A stretch of 64,000 bases of DNA from Phaeotremella fagi (lineage: Eukaryota; Basidiomycota; Tremellomycetes; Tremellales; Phaeotremellaceae), in contig BCHU01000005.1 in the NCBI GenBank assembly GCA_001599715.1, positions 1,426,001-1,490,000 of the forward strand. The letters run 5' to 3'. A program made the position numbers and the translations under genes. Shown here piece by piece: positions 45,838 to 58,133 of the stretch (positions within the stretch are counted from its first letter, which is position 1; each line of letters starts with the position of its first letter). The notes below the pieces were generated by a model. The model was given only the letters and a program-made list of their open reading frames with translations, made no database searches and was not told the origin of the DNA.

Positions 45838-48800
45838 ATGTCCAGCACAGAAGAAATCAAATCACTGTCCCCACCACTCCCAGCATACGTCTCCCCACCT
45901 GACTCTCTCCAAACTCAAACCCAATCACCAAAAATCAGTCTCCCAACCCCACCACTATCATTCTCAGCTCATCGAGCAAGAAATCTCACCCTCTCCAAGA
46001 CCTCCTCATCAGATGGTGAAGATATCACGGAAAAGAAACTGGTTACAAGTATCATCCCTTCTATCCCGTTCGTGAAAAGCCACACTAGGAATGTGAGTTT
46101 CACCTCGGACGTCAAAGATGTTGATGGGACCAACAACGTCCCCGGGGGATCCCCGTTGTTGTCAAGTGATTTAACTCAACCATCACCAAGACAATTATAT
46201 CGTATCCCACAACGATCACCTGGTCAACCTATAATCAACGAGAACGAGATCTTCAATATCGATTCACTCCCCGTCCCCACCAATTCCCCTCTATCCAACC
46301 ATTCCCCTTTCTTCCGCAAACAACCCCCAAGAGCTCTTTCACTCCATTCAAGAACTTCTTCAGGTGACACCTCATCTTCTGCACCTTCTACCGCACCACT
46401 AGATAGAAAAGGTAGAATGTCACTTGACATGTCTTTAGCGAGGTTCTCTGGGAACAGACGGATCTCAAGTGGCAATATCTGGTCGGCTGGTTTGTTGGTA
46501 AACAAGAACGGTTGGATTAGTCCGGCTTTGGGTTCTGCTCGATCGGTTACTAGTGCTACTACTGGTCGAACTAGGGGTTTGACAGTTGCAGTTTTGAAGA
46601 ATGATGGGAATGATCTTTTGGTTGAGAGTGCACCTCTTACTCCTGGACTTGGGAGTGCTCCTCTGTCATCGGTTAGACGGTCGAGTTTGGCTCCTGTGGT
46701 TGACGTTACTTCACCCGTCGTTCCTGATAGTGCCAAGAGTGTTGGTGTCGACAATAAAAAGAAAGAGAGTGAGTAGAGTTTATCTATGAGTATTTAGGTA
46801 CGATGTTCTATTCGTTAACGTAACCTCCTAGTCATTCTTTGTAGATACTACCATACACCAGGTTTAACATGTACTTCCAGACCATGTAGATTCGTCCACA
46901 ACCTAGAAAGTATTCAACAAAACTCCCAACCCAACGTCAAATCTGAAACCGAACCTCAACCAGAAATTGATATCTCAAAATATAGAATGTTATCACCAAC
47001 CCTGCCAACTCCAAACATAGCTTCTAGTTTGGGTACATTCGCCCAAGCTCAGATGAGTGCTATGCAACCTGATCTCCACGGCAACGGGAACGGGAACGTC
47101 GGTATAGACCAGGTTATACCTGGTGAAACGGTTTTATTGGCTGATGATGGAGGTAAAGAGATTTTGGGTCAGGTTTATGTTATGAGTGGTGGAGGAAAAG
47201 GTCCTGCTGGGAAGAGTAAGACTAAGTACAGGAGTGAGTGTCGTGATTTTTTTGGATCTTGAGAGTTGAGTCTTCTGGGGACTGATGGTGGATTAGCTGT
47301 ACCTTGTAAAGACTTTGCGGAAGGTTATTGTCCTTATGGAGATTACTGTTCTTTCATCCAGTAAGTCCGAGTGTTTCTTTGGGATCCAGATCAACTTGTT
47401 GATTGGTCTTAGTGATGAGATCAACCCCAACACCGAGATCAAAGATCAAACAAAGTCACCCAACCCAAACGAAAAAGATCCTAAAGACACAGAACAACCA
47501 GAAGCCCCCAAATCCACCAAAAACAGCTTATCAGCATGGACAAAGACTCTACCCAAATCCGTGCTAACCCCTATCAAATGGGACGAAGAGATCCTTGAGA
47601 AGACCAACATCAAAAACGGTTTATCAGCTTTCGCCCCGCCGTTCCTCTCTTCACCTGTGGTAGTTGACGATAAAGGTTTACTGGTCGCTTCGCCCAATAG
47701 TTTGATTTCTCCTAGAACTGGTACGGCTTTCGCCGTTGTTCAACAAGCTTTACCCGTTCCAGGGGGAGTTGGAACTGGTTCTGAATTCGACAGCGGTTCA
47801 AAAGTTTTACCAAAAGTTAACGCTTGGTCTAAAGGTCCGCCACTTTCACTTAAATCTCTTGGTCGAAAGCATGTAGATGTCGATGTTCACAATGGGATTG
47901 GGAACGGTATAGTCAGCACCCATGGTCATCAGAACCAACATCCGATTGGAGATGGGATGGAAGATCTGCCCGATTCAGCTCATTCTTCACATGCTTTCCT
48001 ACCGATCTCAGCGTTCTCTTTCAAAACAGATTCAGATCCTGCTACACCCTTGACTGACGGGAATTTCGAAACCCAATCAACCCTTCATTTTGAGAACGGC
48101 TATCAAAATGACTTATATTCTTATCAACCACAACATGGTGTTGGATATCAAACCCAATCGCCATCTTCCCCACCTCAGCCACAGGTATCAACTTATCCTT
48201 GGGGGATGCCAATGTCACCTACCCCTTTACCTGGTTTCAATAATCAGTTACCTAGTATACCAGGTGGTCCTGGTGTTATGTGGACACCTGCTGGTTGGGC
48301 TGTTCAGGATGCAGCGATGAAACATGCTCTTAGGACTGCTGAGATTAAAAGTAAAGATTTGGATATTAGGAAGAAGAAACCGAAATCTTATTATAAGAGT
48401 GAGTCGTCTCTTGCTTCTTCTTTTTTTTTGGCTCTATTCTGAATCAACACTCCAGGTCGCCCTTGTAAATTCTTTGCTGATGGGTTCTGTCCTCATGGAA
48501 ACGAATGTACTTAGTAAGTGCTTGATTTTTATGATATCAACAAAAAACGATGAAGTGAACTAAAAAAAATCCCAGCCTTCACGTTCTCCCCTCAATTTCC
48601 ACCAGTGGATCAGAGAGTGAACAAATCAAAACACCCAATTTAAGCAACAAACCAACCCCACCCCAACCAACCACCAAACCCAAAACTCAACCCTGTAAAT
48701 TCTTCAACTCCTCCAACGGATGTCTAAACGGTGAAACCTGTTCGTTCCTCCATCAACTAGTCGTTCCCGAATCCATGCCCCTAGTTGAAAAACCACGTCC

Positions 48801-49086
48801 ATGGCGAACAAGACCATGTAGACATTATCTGGTTGGGACATGTACTTTGGGTGAGGCATGTCATTTCGCCCATGTTTCACCGATGTTCGATGAATTCGGA
48901 GGCGGTGTTAATGATGATGACGGACATGCTTTGACTGAGGAAAAGTTGAGTAAGGCTTTTGAGGTTATTAGGATTAAGAATAAGGAGAAGGAGAAGGTTT
49001 TGGAGGATGAGGATGATGATGAGGACGATGATGATGTTGAGATTGTGGGTTTTGATTTTAGTTTGAATTTTGGGAGCCGGGGCTGA
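45838..49086 (+). CDS. CCCH zinc-finger protein with five finger-like motifs
   Basis: Probably an RNA-binding regulator. The start is MSSTEEIKSLSPPLP at 45838. The first 300 residues are Ser/Pro-rich (HTRNVSFTSDV, RALSLHSRTSSGD). Five finger-like units follow. Unit 1, EYYHTPGLTCTSRPCRFVH, has His in place of the first Cys unless an upstream Cys is used. Unit 2 is PCKDFAEGYCPYGDYCSFIH, unit 3 is PCKFFADGFCPHGNECTYLH (split by an intron), unit 4 is PCKFFNSSNGCLNGETCSFLH, and unit 5 is PCRHYLVGTCTLGEACHFAH. Units 2-5 follow C-x7/8-C-x5-C-x3-H. A 300-residue linker lies between units 2 and 3, and an acidic stretch (EDEDDDEDDDDVEIV) is near the C-terminus. Introns near 46768-46845, 47235-47298, 47361-47413, 48400-48456 and 48513-48575. 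I cannot name an orthologue. Confidence 0.87.
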
Positions 49087-49802
49087 TGGTGTGTTATCTT
49101 TAGGTTACCGAAGATACTTCAAGAACTATGTCACCAACTCGATCAGTTTGTCTTTCACCTATCAAAGTTACTCAACCAAGTATTTCGACTTAGTGAATCA
49201 TAAGTTTGGATTGGGTTGTTCTTGCTTCTTGCTTTGTAGTTGTGTTTTCCTGACTGTCTTGGTTGGTTTGATTTCTGGGGTTTTCCACGATCTTCGATTT
49301 ATATTTAGTACATGTCTCTGTTCATTCTTGGTGATATTGAAATAAAATACATAAGATACAAATACAAATAAAAAAAACAGGTTTCTATATAGTTGTTGAA
49401 TAATATGCATTACAGTCTGGGCTCCAATTCAATAGTGTACGATCAGGTAATCTTACTCTGGTAATGCGTGGGGAGAAGAAATGAATTGCAATAGAAAATC
49501 AGCAAGAACTCAGATTCGATTATCAAATGTCGGTGGAACTCATACACCTCCAAATAAAGCGGTCAGGCTAGCTAACGCTGATTTTACTGTATCTTAGAAA
49601 TTAGAAAATGTTCTGTCATGAATAACCTGTTCTCAGAGTGACACGCAGAATGCATTATAAGTCGTCTTGATATTATTTATTGCAAACCCTTTTCAAACCG
49701 TTCTTTTCCCATCTATTACTTTTTATTTTCTTTGTTCTTATATACTTTGAATTCCAGAGTTACAACTAACGTTGGGGAACATTTTACAGTACAGTACTTG
49801 TA
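49087..49802. other. Convergent 3' intergenic region
   Basis: 716 bp between convergent stops, T-rich with AATAAA-like sequences (GAAATAAAATACA at about 49338). No gene recognised. Confidence 0.55.
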
Positions 49803-51428
49803 CTACTGCCATAAAGCTTTCTGCCACCAATGACATCTACCACCGTTAAGAGGATCAATCGCCGGTCCGATCCCATCGATCCCCAAAACCTGGTGCTGGG
49901 CATCCGAACCGTACACGGGGAAATGGGGTAGTGAATCACCGTTAGGATTACCGCCTTTGACAAAATTGACAATGTAGTTTTGGAAGACGGTCGCAACGGT
50001 CAAATTTTTGATGGTACTGGCGTCACCGGCGTAGAAGGTGTAGGCTTCGTCTTGACCATGATGAGCTGGTGGAACGTTGAACATGTAGTTGTAAGTTTGG
50101 TTTTTGAGAGCTCTGGCGAAGTAGTTGGTCTGTTTTAAAGAACGTTTTTCAGAGATTGTTTGTAGTAGGATGAAACATTCAGGACTCACGTTACAGCTAA
50201 CAGTCATCTCACCATATGCCAATCCCAATCGATCAGTCTGGTTGGTGTATGACGTCTGGTTACTGGGTTCCGGGTAGAGCTCTTCAATAACTTGTAAAGC
50301 TTCTTGGGTGATTCGAGGGAAATAACCTCTCATCTGCTCTTCAAATCCAGCAGTCGAGTTGACAGTGGCAGTGAAACCATACCCTTCGTCCCCGTTGTAT
50401 GCAGCCATAATCTTGAGTTTATCACTGACTAATCCGGCACCTGCGAGTATTGCAGGCTGCTCAGTTACAATTTTTCCGTCTATGGTGGGACCGAAGACGA
50501 AGAGTGGTAAACCGGCGAGAGGTGCATTGAGCACCAACTCGTAACTGACATTTCGAAGGAGTGTCGAATCACTTTGTTGCAAACACTCGAACACTTCACC
50601 TGTTGAACCGCATCCTACGGCCTTGGAGATGTTATAATAGAGACCATCCATCGCAGCATGACTGTTTGAAGGAAGGATGATCCCTGGACTTTGAAGGATC
50701 GCTTGATTGAAATGACCCTCAGGTCCTTTACCGAGATAAGAAGTGATCAGACCAATGATGGAACCGCCACCAGCCGATTCGCCCATGATGGTAACTTGAT
50801 TTTTGTTACCACCAACCAAATGAATATAATCCTGAATCCATTTGAGTGCAGCGAATTGATCAAGGAGTCCAGCGTTGGTTTGACCACCTTGGAAACGGAA
50901 ACTCGAACCACCGAGCCAACCAAAGACACCTAATCGGTAGTTGATACTGATAACGATGATCCCGTTATCGGAAGTACCCATGAGACCAGAGACGTTGAGC
51001 GCTTTGGCACCCTCAGTGTAACCTCCTCCGTAGAGCCAGATTAGAACTGGGAGAGTGTTGCCGTTAGGGATCTTAGCTGGAGTATACATATCGAAGAACA
51101 AGCAATCTTCAACACCTTGATTGGCAGTGCCACCGAATGTCAGGGGTAAAGCCTGAGGACAAGAGATTGAACCAGCGAGAGAACCGTTTTGGACACCTTT
51201 GGAACGTTCGTCTAAAGGTTCCGCTGGGGCTTTGAAACGAAGGGAACCGACTGGAGCTGCAGCGTATCGGATGTTGGTGTAGGCTAGGTAGTCGTCACCT
51301 TTGGTGTTTTGGTAGGTAAACGAGGGCGAGTAGGTTGCGTAGGGAAGTTCGAGGTTGGAGTTGGACTTTTGAGCTGGGTGAGCCCATGCTGCGGCACAGA
51401 AAATCAAGGGAAGGAGGGAAAGCTTCAT
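49803..51428 (-). CDS. Secreted type-B carboxylesterase / lipase
   Basis: Alpha/beta hydrolase that cleaves carboxylic esters. It has a signal peptide (MKLSLLPLIFCAAAWAHPAQ), oxyanion-hole region IWLYGGGYTEGA, EDCLFFDMYTPAK with the conserved Cys, and the nucleophile elbow VTIMGESAGGGSI. The acid is Glu in AYNGDEGYGF and the base is His in VPPAHHGQDEAY. Read straight through, the frame is 541 residues. Positions 50130-50189 form a perfect 60-base intron (GTGAGT...AAACAG) that contains no stop. Splicing gives EMTVSCNTNYFARALKNQ, which restores the family spacing, and 521 residues. Many N-glycosylation sites (NVSGL, NGSLA, NQTDR). Its promoter carries a palindromic GATA site. Confidence 0.93.
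   Translation of the reverse strand: MKLSLLPLIFCAAAWAHPAQKSNSNLELPYATYSPSFTYQNTKGDDYLAYTNIRYAAAPVGSLRFKAPAEPLDERSKGVQNGSLAGSISCPQALPLTFGGTANQGVEDCLFFDMYTPAKIPNGNTLPVLIWLYGGGYTEGAKALNVSGLMGTSDNGIIVISINYRLGVFGWLGGSSFRFQGGQTNAGLLDQFAALKWIQDYIHLVGGNKNQVTIMGESAGGGSIIGLITSYLGKGPEGHFNQAILQSPGIILPSNSHAAMDGLYYNISKAVGCGSTGEVFECLQQSDSTLLRNVSYELVLNAPLAGLPLFVFGPTIDGKIVTEQPAILAGAGLVSDKLKIMAAYNGDEGYGFTATVNSTAGFEEQMRGYFPRITQEALQVIEELYPEPSNQTSYTNQTDRLGLAYGEMTVSCNVSPECFILLQTISEKRSLKQTNYFARALKNQTYNYMFNVPPAHHGQDEAYTFYAGDASTIKNLTVATVFQNYIVNFVKGGNPNGDSLPHFPVYGSDAQHQVLGIDGIGPAIDPLNGGRCHWWQKALWQ
50130..50189 (-). other. Stop-free 3n intron inside the carboxylesterase
   Basis: 60 bases with GTGAGT donor and TTTAAAACAG acceptor on the gene strand, translating as 20 codons without a stop. 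Family alignment by eye has no residues there. Confidence 0.7.
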
Positions 51429-51537
51429 GTTGATGAGAATCGGATGTTAGTGATCTTTGATGAGGCAATGTAAAACAAATTGGTCAATGAGCTTGCTTAT
51501 ATATGTATGTCGCAACGGACTCGGCACGACTAAGAAT

Positions 51538-51560
51538 AGATAAGCATGCCATGCTTATCT
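51538..51560. promoter_or_regulatory. Palindromic GATA site
   Basis: AGATAAGCATG and its exact reverse complement CATGCTTATCT, separated by one base. Each arm begins or ends with AGATAAG, a GATA-factor consensus. It lies 110 bp upstream of the carboxylesterase start. Confidence 0.6.
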
Positions 51561-51573
51561 GACTTTAAGAGTA

Positions 51574-51589
51574 CCCTCGATTTCGAGGG
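51574..51589. repeat. Inverted repeat CCCTCGA-TT-TCGAGGG
   Basis: Seven-base arms with a two-base spacer, 13 bp from the GATA palindrome. It could be a dimeric regulator site; the right arm extended by one base contains an AGGGG stress-type core. Confidence 0.5.
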
Positions 51590-52780
51590 GTCTTGATTCA
51601 AACCATACTTGTATAGGGATAGAGCTGAAGACGGACGAGCCGGATGAGAAAAGAGTAGTGGTGTGAGGAATGAGATATCAATGGGTTTGGGTTGACGGAA
51701 AACGAACGGGAGATTAATTTTGTAACCAACGCTTGATCAACCACTGGACAACTTGACAACGAAACACCCTGATGTGTATTGCTAATGATGAAGCTGAAGT
51801 TCCTGGAGCCAAATGGAAAGTTCATCACTGGAGTCAATCGACGTTGATTGGTATCGCGTGTGGCTTGTCTGATTTCCGCTCGCTTTCGTTGTACCGTAGG
51901 TCGATTTCCGCTTCTGACTTCCGCTTGGACTAGATCGTCTGAATTCTCAAACACAGCCAATCAGGTTCCAGAGAAGATGTCTCTGAATAGGTAGTATCAT
52001 CTTGATGCCAACTAGGCTTAGAATATTTAGTGATGTATTCTGAGTCCCTATTAATGACAGTGGAAATGAGCCGCTCACAGTACTATCGGTTTGCCAAATC
52101 AAATGGTATTGAATATTGCCACTTGTGGATTCTGTTTAGTTATCCTTCACCATACAGCATTTATACAGAATACTTCCAATACGGATTCGGCTTTCTAAAA
52201 ATGGGAACTACTTGTACAGTGTACGGTAATGCTCTGGATGAAAGGATTGTCATAGGGATTTCTCACTCGAAGTCAGATAGTTGAATGAGGAATGTCCTTC
52301 CCCCCCGAATCCGCGCCGAAAGGCGTGTGCAGACAATGAAAAGCCAGGAGCTCCTTGTGTCAAGCCATGGTAATTTACAGACGTCAGAGCCCCCAGCTAG
52401 AAGACGCCTGTACCACTTTTTTCTTTTTCTCCAGACGACTCTCTTCTCGTCTCGCCTCCTTTTCCTCGTTTTGATCTTGAGATCTTGATTATTGTATATC
52501 TGTTGCATGATTCCATTGACTTACCCTTGGTGACTTTTCAAATGAATACATGCATAACAGGCAGAAAACCAGACGAGTGAAAGGTAGGTTTATTTATTGA
52601 CAGACAACATGTACGATTGTGCCACCTTGTCTTATGGTTACAGTAATAACCGGTTGATCCAGTGATCAGTGATCAGTGAGTGACATCCATCTCCATATGT
52701 TTCACCAGTCACAGCTACAGCTGGGTCCACTTATAAGGTGGATGTTATAGTGTTATCATTCACACCAACATCCATCCAAC

Positions 52781-55700
52781 ATGCTAAAACATCTTTCAAG
52801 ATACAAACCCAGACCTCATCTCTCCCGACCACTCCAAATATCCAAATATCACGACGATTCAACGTTCGGTTACAGGGTACCTAAAAGATATGAATTGCCT
52901 GATTGTAAGTTGTGGACTTACGTTCAAGGGCGTAGCTGATAGATTCGATCAGATACCGAAACAGAACTTGAGAATAGGTCAGTATGTATTCCAAAGACTA
53001 TACTCAGACTTTTAGATGGGTTAATGCGAATTTATTGAGATACGTCGAATCTGTTCGTAGACATGGTCATCGGGCTGCTCAGGTGGGTAACATATTTCTA
53101 AAATTTAATGCTATACTGATTGAGACAGATTGATCCACTTGATCTTATGGAACGAGAGTAAGTACACAAACTAACCACTGAGATTGATTAAATTGATGCA
53201 ACAAAACATAGTCCTGTAGGAGCTCTCAATCCATTTCGATACGGTCTGAAGAACGATATCAACTACCCCTTAGAAGGTATTTTACATCTACCCAATCCCA
53301 CGTCAGAAGAAAGAGAAACGACCGGTGAAGGATCCAAAAAGTCCAAATCTCTTAATGAGATCACCAAACATCTACTCGATGTATATGTCAACAAGATTGG
53401 ATATGAGTATCAACATTCACCAATCAAATCTGAACGTTTGTAAGTCAAGCTCACCTCTCCGAAAAAAAGCGATGTCCTGACGGAAGAAATCGTCTTTATT
53501 CAGGTGGTTCTCGCACCATGTCGAAACTCAATCCAATATTACCGCTAACGCCTTGGACGATGGAAAGAAGAAGAAAATTTGGAAATTGCTAATGAGAAGT
53601 GAAGAGTTTGATAGATTCTTAGGTAAAAAATTCCCAAATTTGAAACGTTACGGTAGGTTTTCATTTTTCATCAAACATCTCACCTCTTCCTCTTTCAAAC
53701 GAAAGACTTACGAGATTAGGTTGTGAAGGTGCGGAAAGTATGTTATCAGCTCTAGACACTCTTTTCGAGCAAAGTGCGAAATGTAAGTCAAACCTCGAAA
53801 ACACACCATATCGTTTTCCTAACCACAACGTCATCCAGCTGGGATCTCTTCCATCGTTCTATCGTTACCTCATCGAGGTAGACTTTCACTCCTCACAGAT
53901 CCAGATTTATTGGGTTACAACCCAACAGCACTTTTCGCTAAGATCAAGGGGAAACCTGAATTTGATCCTTTGACTGCACCGGGTGCTACTGGTGATGTTA
54001 TCAGTCACTTGGGTGCTATTAGAAAACTGGATTATGAGGGGCATCAAGTTAAAGTTGAGATACTTCAGAATCCAAGTCATTTAGAGGTAAGTGGTTTTCA
54101 AGGATTCCATGTCGTGAATACTCTAATTGGATTTTAAGGCTGTCAACCCTGTCGCGCTGGGGATCACGAGAGCTAAACAGATGTCGTTACTCAGATCATC
54201 TCCTGCTGAATGTCAACTTGGAGATAAAGTTCTCTGTGTTCAGTTACATGGTGACGCAGCTTTCGCTGGCCAAGGTGTTGTAGCCGAATCTCTTGGATTA
54301 TCAGGTTTACCACATTACGGTTCAGGTGGGACTATCCATATCATAGTCAACAACAATATAGGGTATACGACACCAGCATCATTCGCTCGATCAAGTATCT
54401 ATTCTTCCGATATCGGTAAAACAATAGGTTGTCCAATCCTTCACGTCAACGGTGATTATCCAGAAGCAGTCAATCAAGCTATAAAAGTCGCTTACGAATA
54501 TCGTAAAATGTTTAGGAAAGATGTCATAATCGATTTAATCTGTTATAGACGATGGGGTCATAACGAATTAGACGAACCAGGTTTCACTCAACCGAAAATG
54601 TATCAACTTATTAGGAATCGTTCATCAGTTCCTGAAATTTATGAAAAGAAATTGATTCACCAGGGGATTGTTACACGTGAAGAGGTTGATGGGGCAAGGA
54701 ACGAATATAAGAATGAATTGGAGGTAGCTTTGAATGGCTTGGAGGGGTTCAAGAAGGATTCAGAAATGCTGGAAGGGAAATGGAGTTCTTATTCTTGGCC
54801 ATCTTTATCGAAAATCCATCAACCAGAAACTGGTGTTGATCGTGAAGAATTGATCAAAGTGGCAAAAGCTAGTGTCACCTTACCAAACGGTTTCGTGAGT
54901 AGTCTCAAATCCAGTCATGAAATCTGAACAATAAAACGTTCACATGCAGAACGTCCATCCCCGTCTTCTACGTCACATCACAGCCAGACTGAAATCGCTG
55001 GACGGAGGTTCAAAAGTCGATTTCGCGACGGCTGAAGCGATGGCTTTTGGGACTCTCATGAATGAGGATTATGATATTAGGATCTCTGGTCAGGATGTTG
55101 GTAGAGGCACTTTCTCGCAGAGGTGTGTGGTTGCGTTTGGCTGGAATTTGGTTCTGATGATGATGGTGATTTTAGACATGCTATGTTCGTTGATCAGGTT
55201 GATGAGAGTTGTTTGATACCTCTGAACGCTGGGGTTGAGGGGGGTAAATTGGAATTAGCGAATAGTGGGTACCAACATATGACAACGAGATTGTTTTTGG
55301 TTGACAATCGATACAGGTTCATTGAGTGAAATGGCAGTTTTAGGTAGGAAAATCTCATTTGACGAAAACAAATTATCGAACTGACGAATAAGATCAGGCT
55401 TCGAAGTTGGGATGAGTTGGGCGAATCCAAAATTGTTACCCATCTGGGAAGCTCAATTTGGTGATTTCATGAACGGAGCTCAAGTGATTATCGATACTTT
55501 CGTAGTCGGATCACAAGGTCAGTGGGATATCCAAAAAGACCCATCCAAACCTCGAAACTAATCCAAATGAACCATAGCGAAATGGTTGAAACAAAGTGGT
55601 CTAGTCATGATGTTACCCCATGGATACGATGGTGCAGGACCAGAACATTCTTCATGTAAATTGGAAAGGTTCTTACAGGTATGTTTTGAGTGTTTTGGCA

Positions 55701-56379
55701 ATGTTGTTGATAAATTCGAATATGTTTTTAGTTATCGAACGATTCAACAGAAGTTGGTAACGACGTTAATCTGATAGTCTGTAATCCTTCGACACCAGCT
55801 CAATTGTTTCATCTACTTCGACGACAGATGTTGAGAGATTATAGGAAGCCTCTGATCATAGCTTCGCCGAAAGGTTTGTTGAGATCACCAGTGAGTTGAT
55901 GTGCGAATCTCATTAAAATGATAAATTCCTAATAAAAGATATAGGTCGCCGCTTCAGATCTCAAAGAAATGGAACCAACAACCCAGTTCCAAAGTATAAT
56001 AGACGATCCAACCTACAACCCCAAAACCAAGAAATTACTCCTAACAACCGGGAAACACTATTACACCCTCCAAGAAGCCCTCTCCAAATCCCCCCTAAAA
56101 AAAGATGAAATCAGCTTAATAAGAATCGAAGAGATCTCACCGTTCCCTTATACCCAACTTCAGAATCTTATTGATAGATATGAGGGATTGGAGGAAATCG
56201 TTTGGTGTCAGGAGGAACCTGAGAATCAGGGGTGTTGGGGGTATGTTCATTATCGACTTTCTGCGATGGGGTTGAAGGTTAGATATGCTGGGAGAAGGGG
56301 TTTGGGGACTACGGCTGTTGGAGTTGGGGAATGGCATCGGAGGGAGGTTGAGGAGATTGTTCGGGATGCTTTGGGTTGA
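52781..56379 (+). CDS. DHTKD1-type 2-oxoadipate/2-oxoglutarate dehydrogenase E1
   Basis: Thiamine-diphosphate E1 component acting in the mitochondrion, probably on 2-oxoadipate from lysine and tryptophan breakdown. A basic presequence ([24 protein letters not shown]) precedes [13 protein letters not shown]. Core blocks: [60 protein letters not shown], the diphosphate-binding [72 protein letters not shown], then [49 protein letters not shown], and the C-terminal [16 protein letters not shown]. The GYTTPA...[11 protein letters not shown] block favours DHTKD1 over Kgd1. About fourteen short introns; stop at 56379. Confidence 0.9.
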
Positions 56380-56627
56380 GGGGGGTTTTGGTGTGGGTAT
56401 TGGTTATGCATTGTACATATATATGTATAGTTAGGGTTACTTTGCTTACAGTGGCCAAAATCAGATCTGAGAGTGCTATTTAATACGATTCTTCGAAATA
56501 TGTCTTGGGAGGTGACGAAATCAGAGTAAACGAGATAGTTTATTAGGTTCCATGATATTCTATAAACTCTATACCAAACCTAAGTTGACTACATAACCAA
56601 ACGCCCAAGACTGAACCACGTTTCCAG

Positions 56628-58133
56628 CTAAATCCTCCAGCCAATCTCCTGACTACCCTCAATAACCTCATACCCCTCGCCCTGCCCCTTACCAAACCTA
56701 ATCCCCAACCCATCAAAAGCAGGTCTAACCCACCCAGCCCAATCTCTCAACCTCCCACCAAACCTCCCAATCACCTGATAATCGTTCCAAAAATCTTCTA
56801 CCAACCCTTCGACGAGTTTACATTCATCTTTTGGATGTCCTTGTTCTTCTAGTGAACGGGAACGGGGGGCGAGGGGATCGATGGATTGACATAAAACCTC
56901 CCATTGATAATGGGTGTATGGATGGGTGAAACCTGTTAGATAAGTTTTTTGGGGGTTGAGTTGGATGGCGGTTTCGAGTGCTTGCGGGAGGTTGTAATGT
57001 GATGAATGGGTTCGGAGGGGCCATAACGCGTCCATTATTAGGAGTGGTAATTGAGGTTTCTCAGTTATCGAAATCGACGAAACAAGTTTCTCATCCAATT
57101 CAGTTTCAGTTTCAGTTTCAAAATCTTTTCGTGATGTTTGGAAATTTTCGTTGATAATCTTCCAAGTTGATTCTGGGATTCCACTGACGTCACTCATGTA
57201 AATTATTTTTTTGTCTATAATGAAGGATAGACAGATTAGGGGTTCGGGACCTATGTTGGGAGTTTGGGCTCTTGAGGCTGAAGTTAGAGATGAGGTTTGA
57301 GGGGAGAAATAGACACCGTGATGAACTGTTTGTTTCGGGTTGGTTCAAGTAGTTGAATTGAGATGGATTACTTACCAGGTATGGATTGGATGTTGATATC
57401 GAAAACGTCGAAATTGGCGTCGTCCTCAATAATATGCCATGTCAAACTAGGTCTAAAAGTTGAGTTATTATCAGTTTCAACTCTTCCTATCCATAATTCT
57501 GACCTACATATCACCACCTCCACTTGCTTGAGATTTATCGACTAGATATGGGAAACTCTTTGCGACGGTTTCGTACGTCGGTCGATTCAGATAAACCGGT
57601 ATAGGGATTTTCTGTCTCATACACCATTCACGTAAATCGTCTAGACCGTAATAAGCGTCGGCGTCTAAATGTATTCAAGTTTAAATCGATCAGTCAATTT
57701 CAAGCAGAAACACCTCAGACTCACGTCCATGAGTCAGAATCACTGCGTCAATAGTCTGAATCCCCCATTTAGGAAACAATCGACAAGCCTGTTCCCTAAA
57801 AGTTTTCCCAACATCTACAACAACATTCCTATACTTCCCAGCATGCAGTTTCCTTAAAATCAACCCAGTGTTCCCACGGATATTCTTCCAGCCCTCGGGG
57901 ATGGTGGTATCAACAGCAGCTCTGCAACTGTTACATGGGATGTTTTGGGGCCATTTGTTTTTAGGATGATAGGATTTGGGATCCGTTGGATCTGGAGACG
58001 GGGGGTTGGTTGGGATGGAGGAGGTTATACTTGGTGGATAGGGTTCTGTGAGTGTTAGACAGGGAGCTAGGGGAAGACCTGCTGAGGTTCCTGTACCTAG
58101 GAATATGAGTTCGAGGGGGGAGGTAGATGACAT
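56628..58133 (-). CDS. Metallo-beta-lactamase-fold hydrolase (PhnP-like)
   Basis: Opens directly with the fold's first strand, ELIFLGTGTSAGLPLAPC. The metal-binding motif is completed by splicing: ILTHGH plus ADAYYGLDDLREWCMRQKIP, giving T-H-x-H-A-D as in PhnP-type phosphodiesterases. Further blocks: YLNRPTYETVAKSFPYLVDK, WHIIEDDANFDVFDINIQSIP, LSFIIDKKIIYMSDVSGIPE (metal Asp) and TYLTGFTHPYTHYQWE (likely last His). A cysteine pair, CNSCRAAVD, lies near residue 60. Start at 58133 (MSSTSPLEL); the in-frame ATG at 58169 adds a His/Pro-rich leader. Stop at 56628. Introns near 57186-57375, 57452-57505 and 57662-57724. Likely phosphodiesterase; substrate unknown. Confidence 0.85.

Larger units (their letters stand above)
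51429..52780. promoter_or_regulatory. Long divergent intergenic region
   Basis: 1352 bp between the carboxylesterase and the 2-oxoacid dehydrogenase starts. It holds a TATATAAG box on the minus strand at about 51495-51502, two inverted repeats (separate entries), and TGATCAGTGATCAGTGA at 52663-52679. Open frames at 51598-51960 (-) and 52030-52284 (+) have no recognisable content. A small gene here cannot be excluded. Confidence 0.5.

Noticed and set aside
51598..51960. 120-codon open frame on the minus strand upstream of the esterase
   Set aside because: No recognisable motif, and its composition is like noncoding sequence. It could be a small gene but I cannot support it.
52030..52284. 84-codon open frame on the plus strand
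   Set aside because: No initiation context or protein-like pattern, and it lies in a long divergent promoter region.
53878..53898. Apparent 21-base intron (GTAGAC...CACAG) in the DHTKD1-like gene
   Set aside because: Reading straight through gives [20 protein letters not shown], which matches the family, so no intron is needed.
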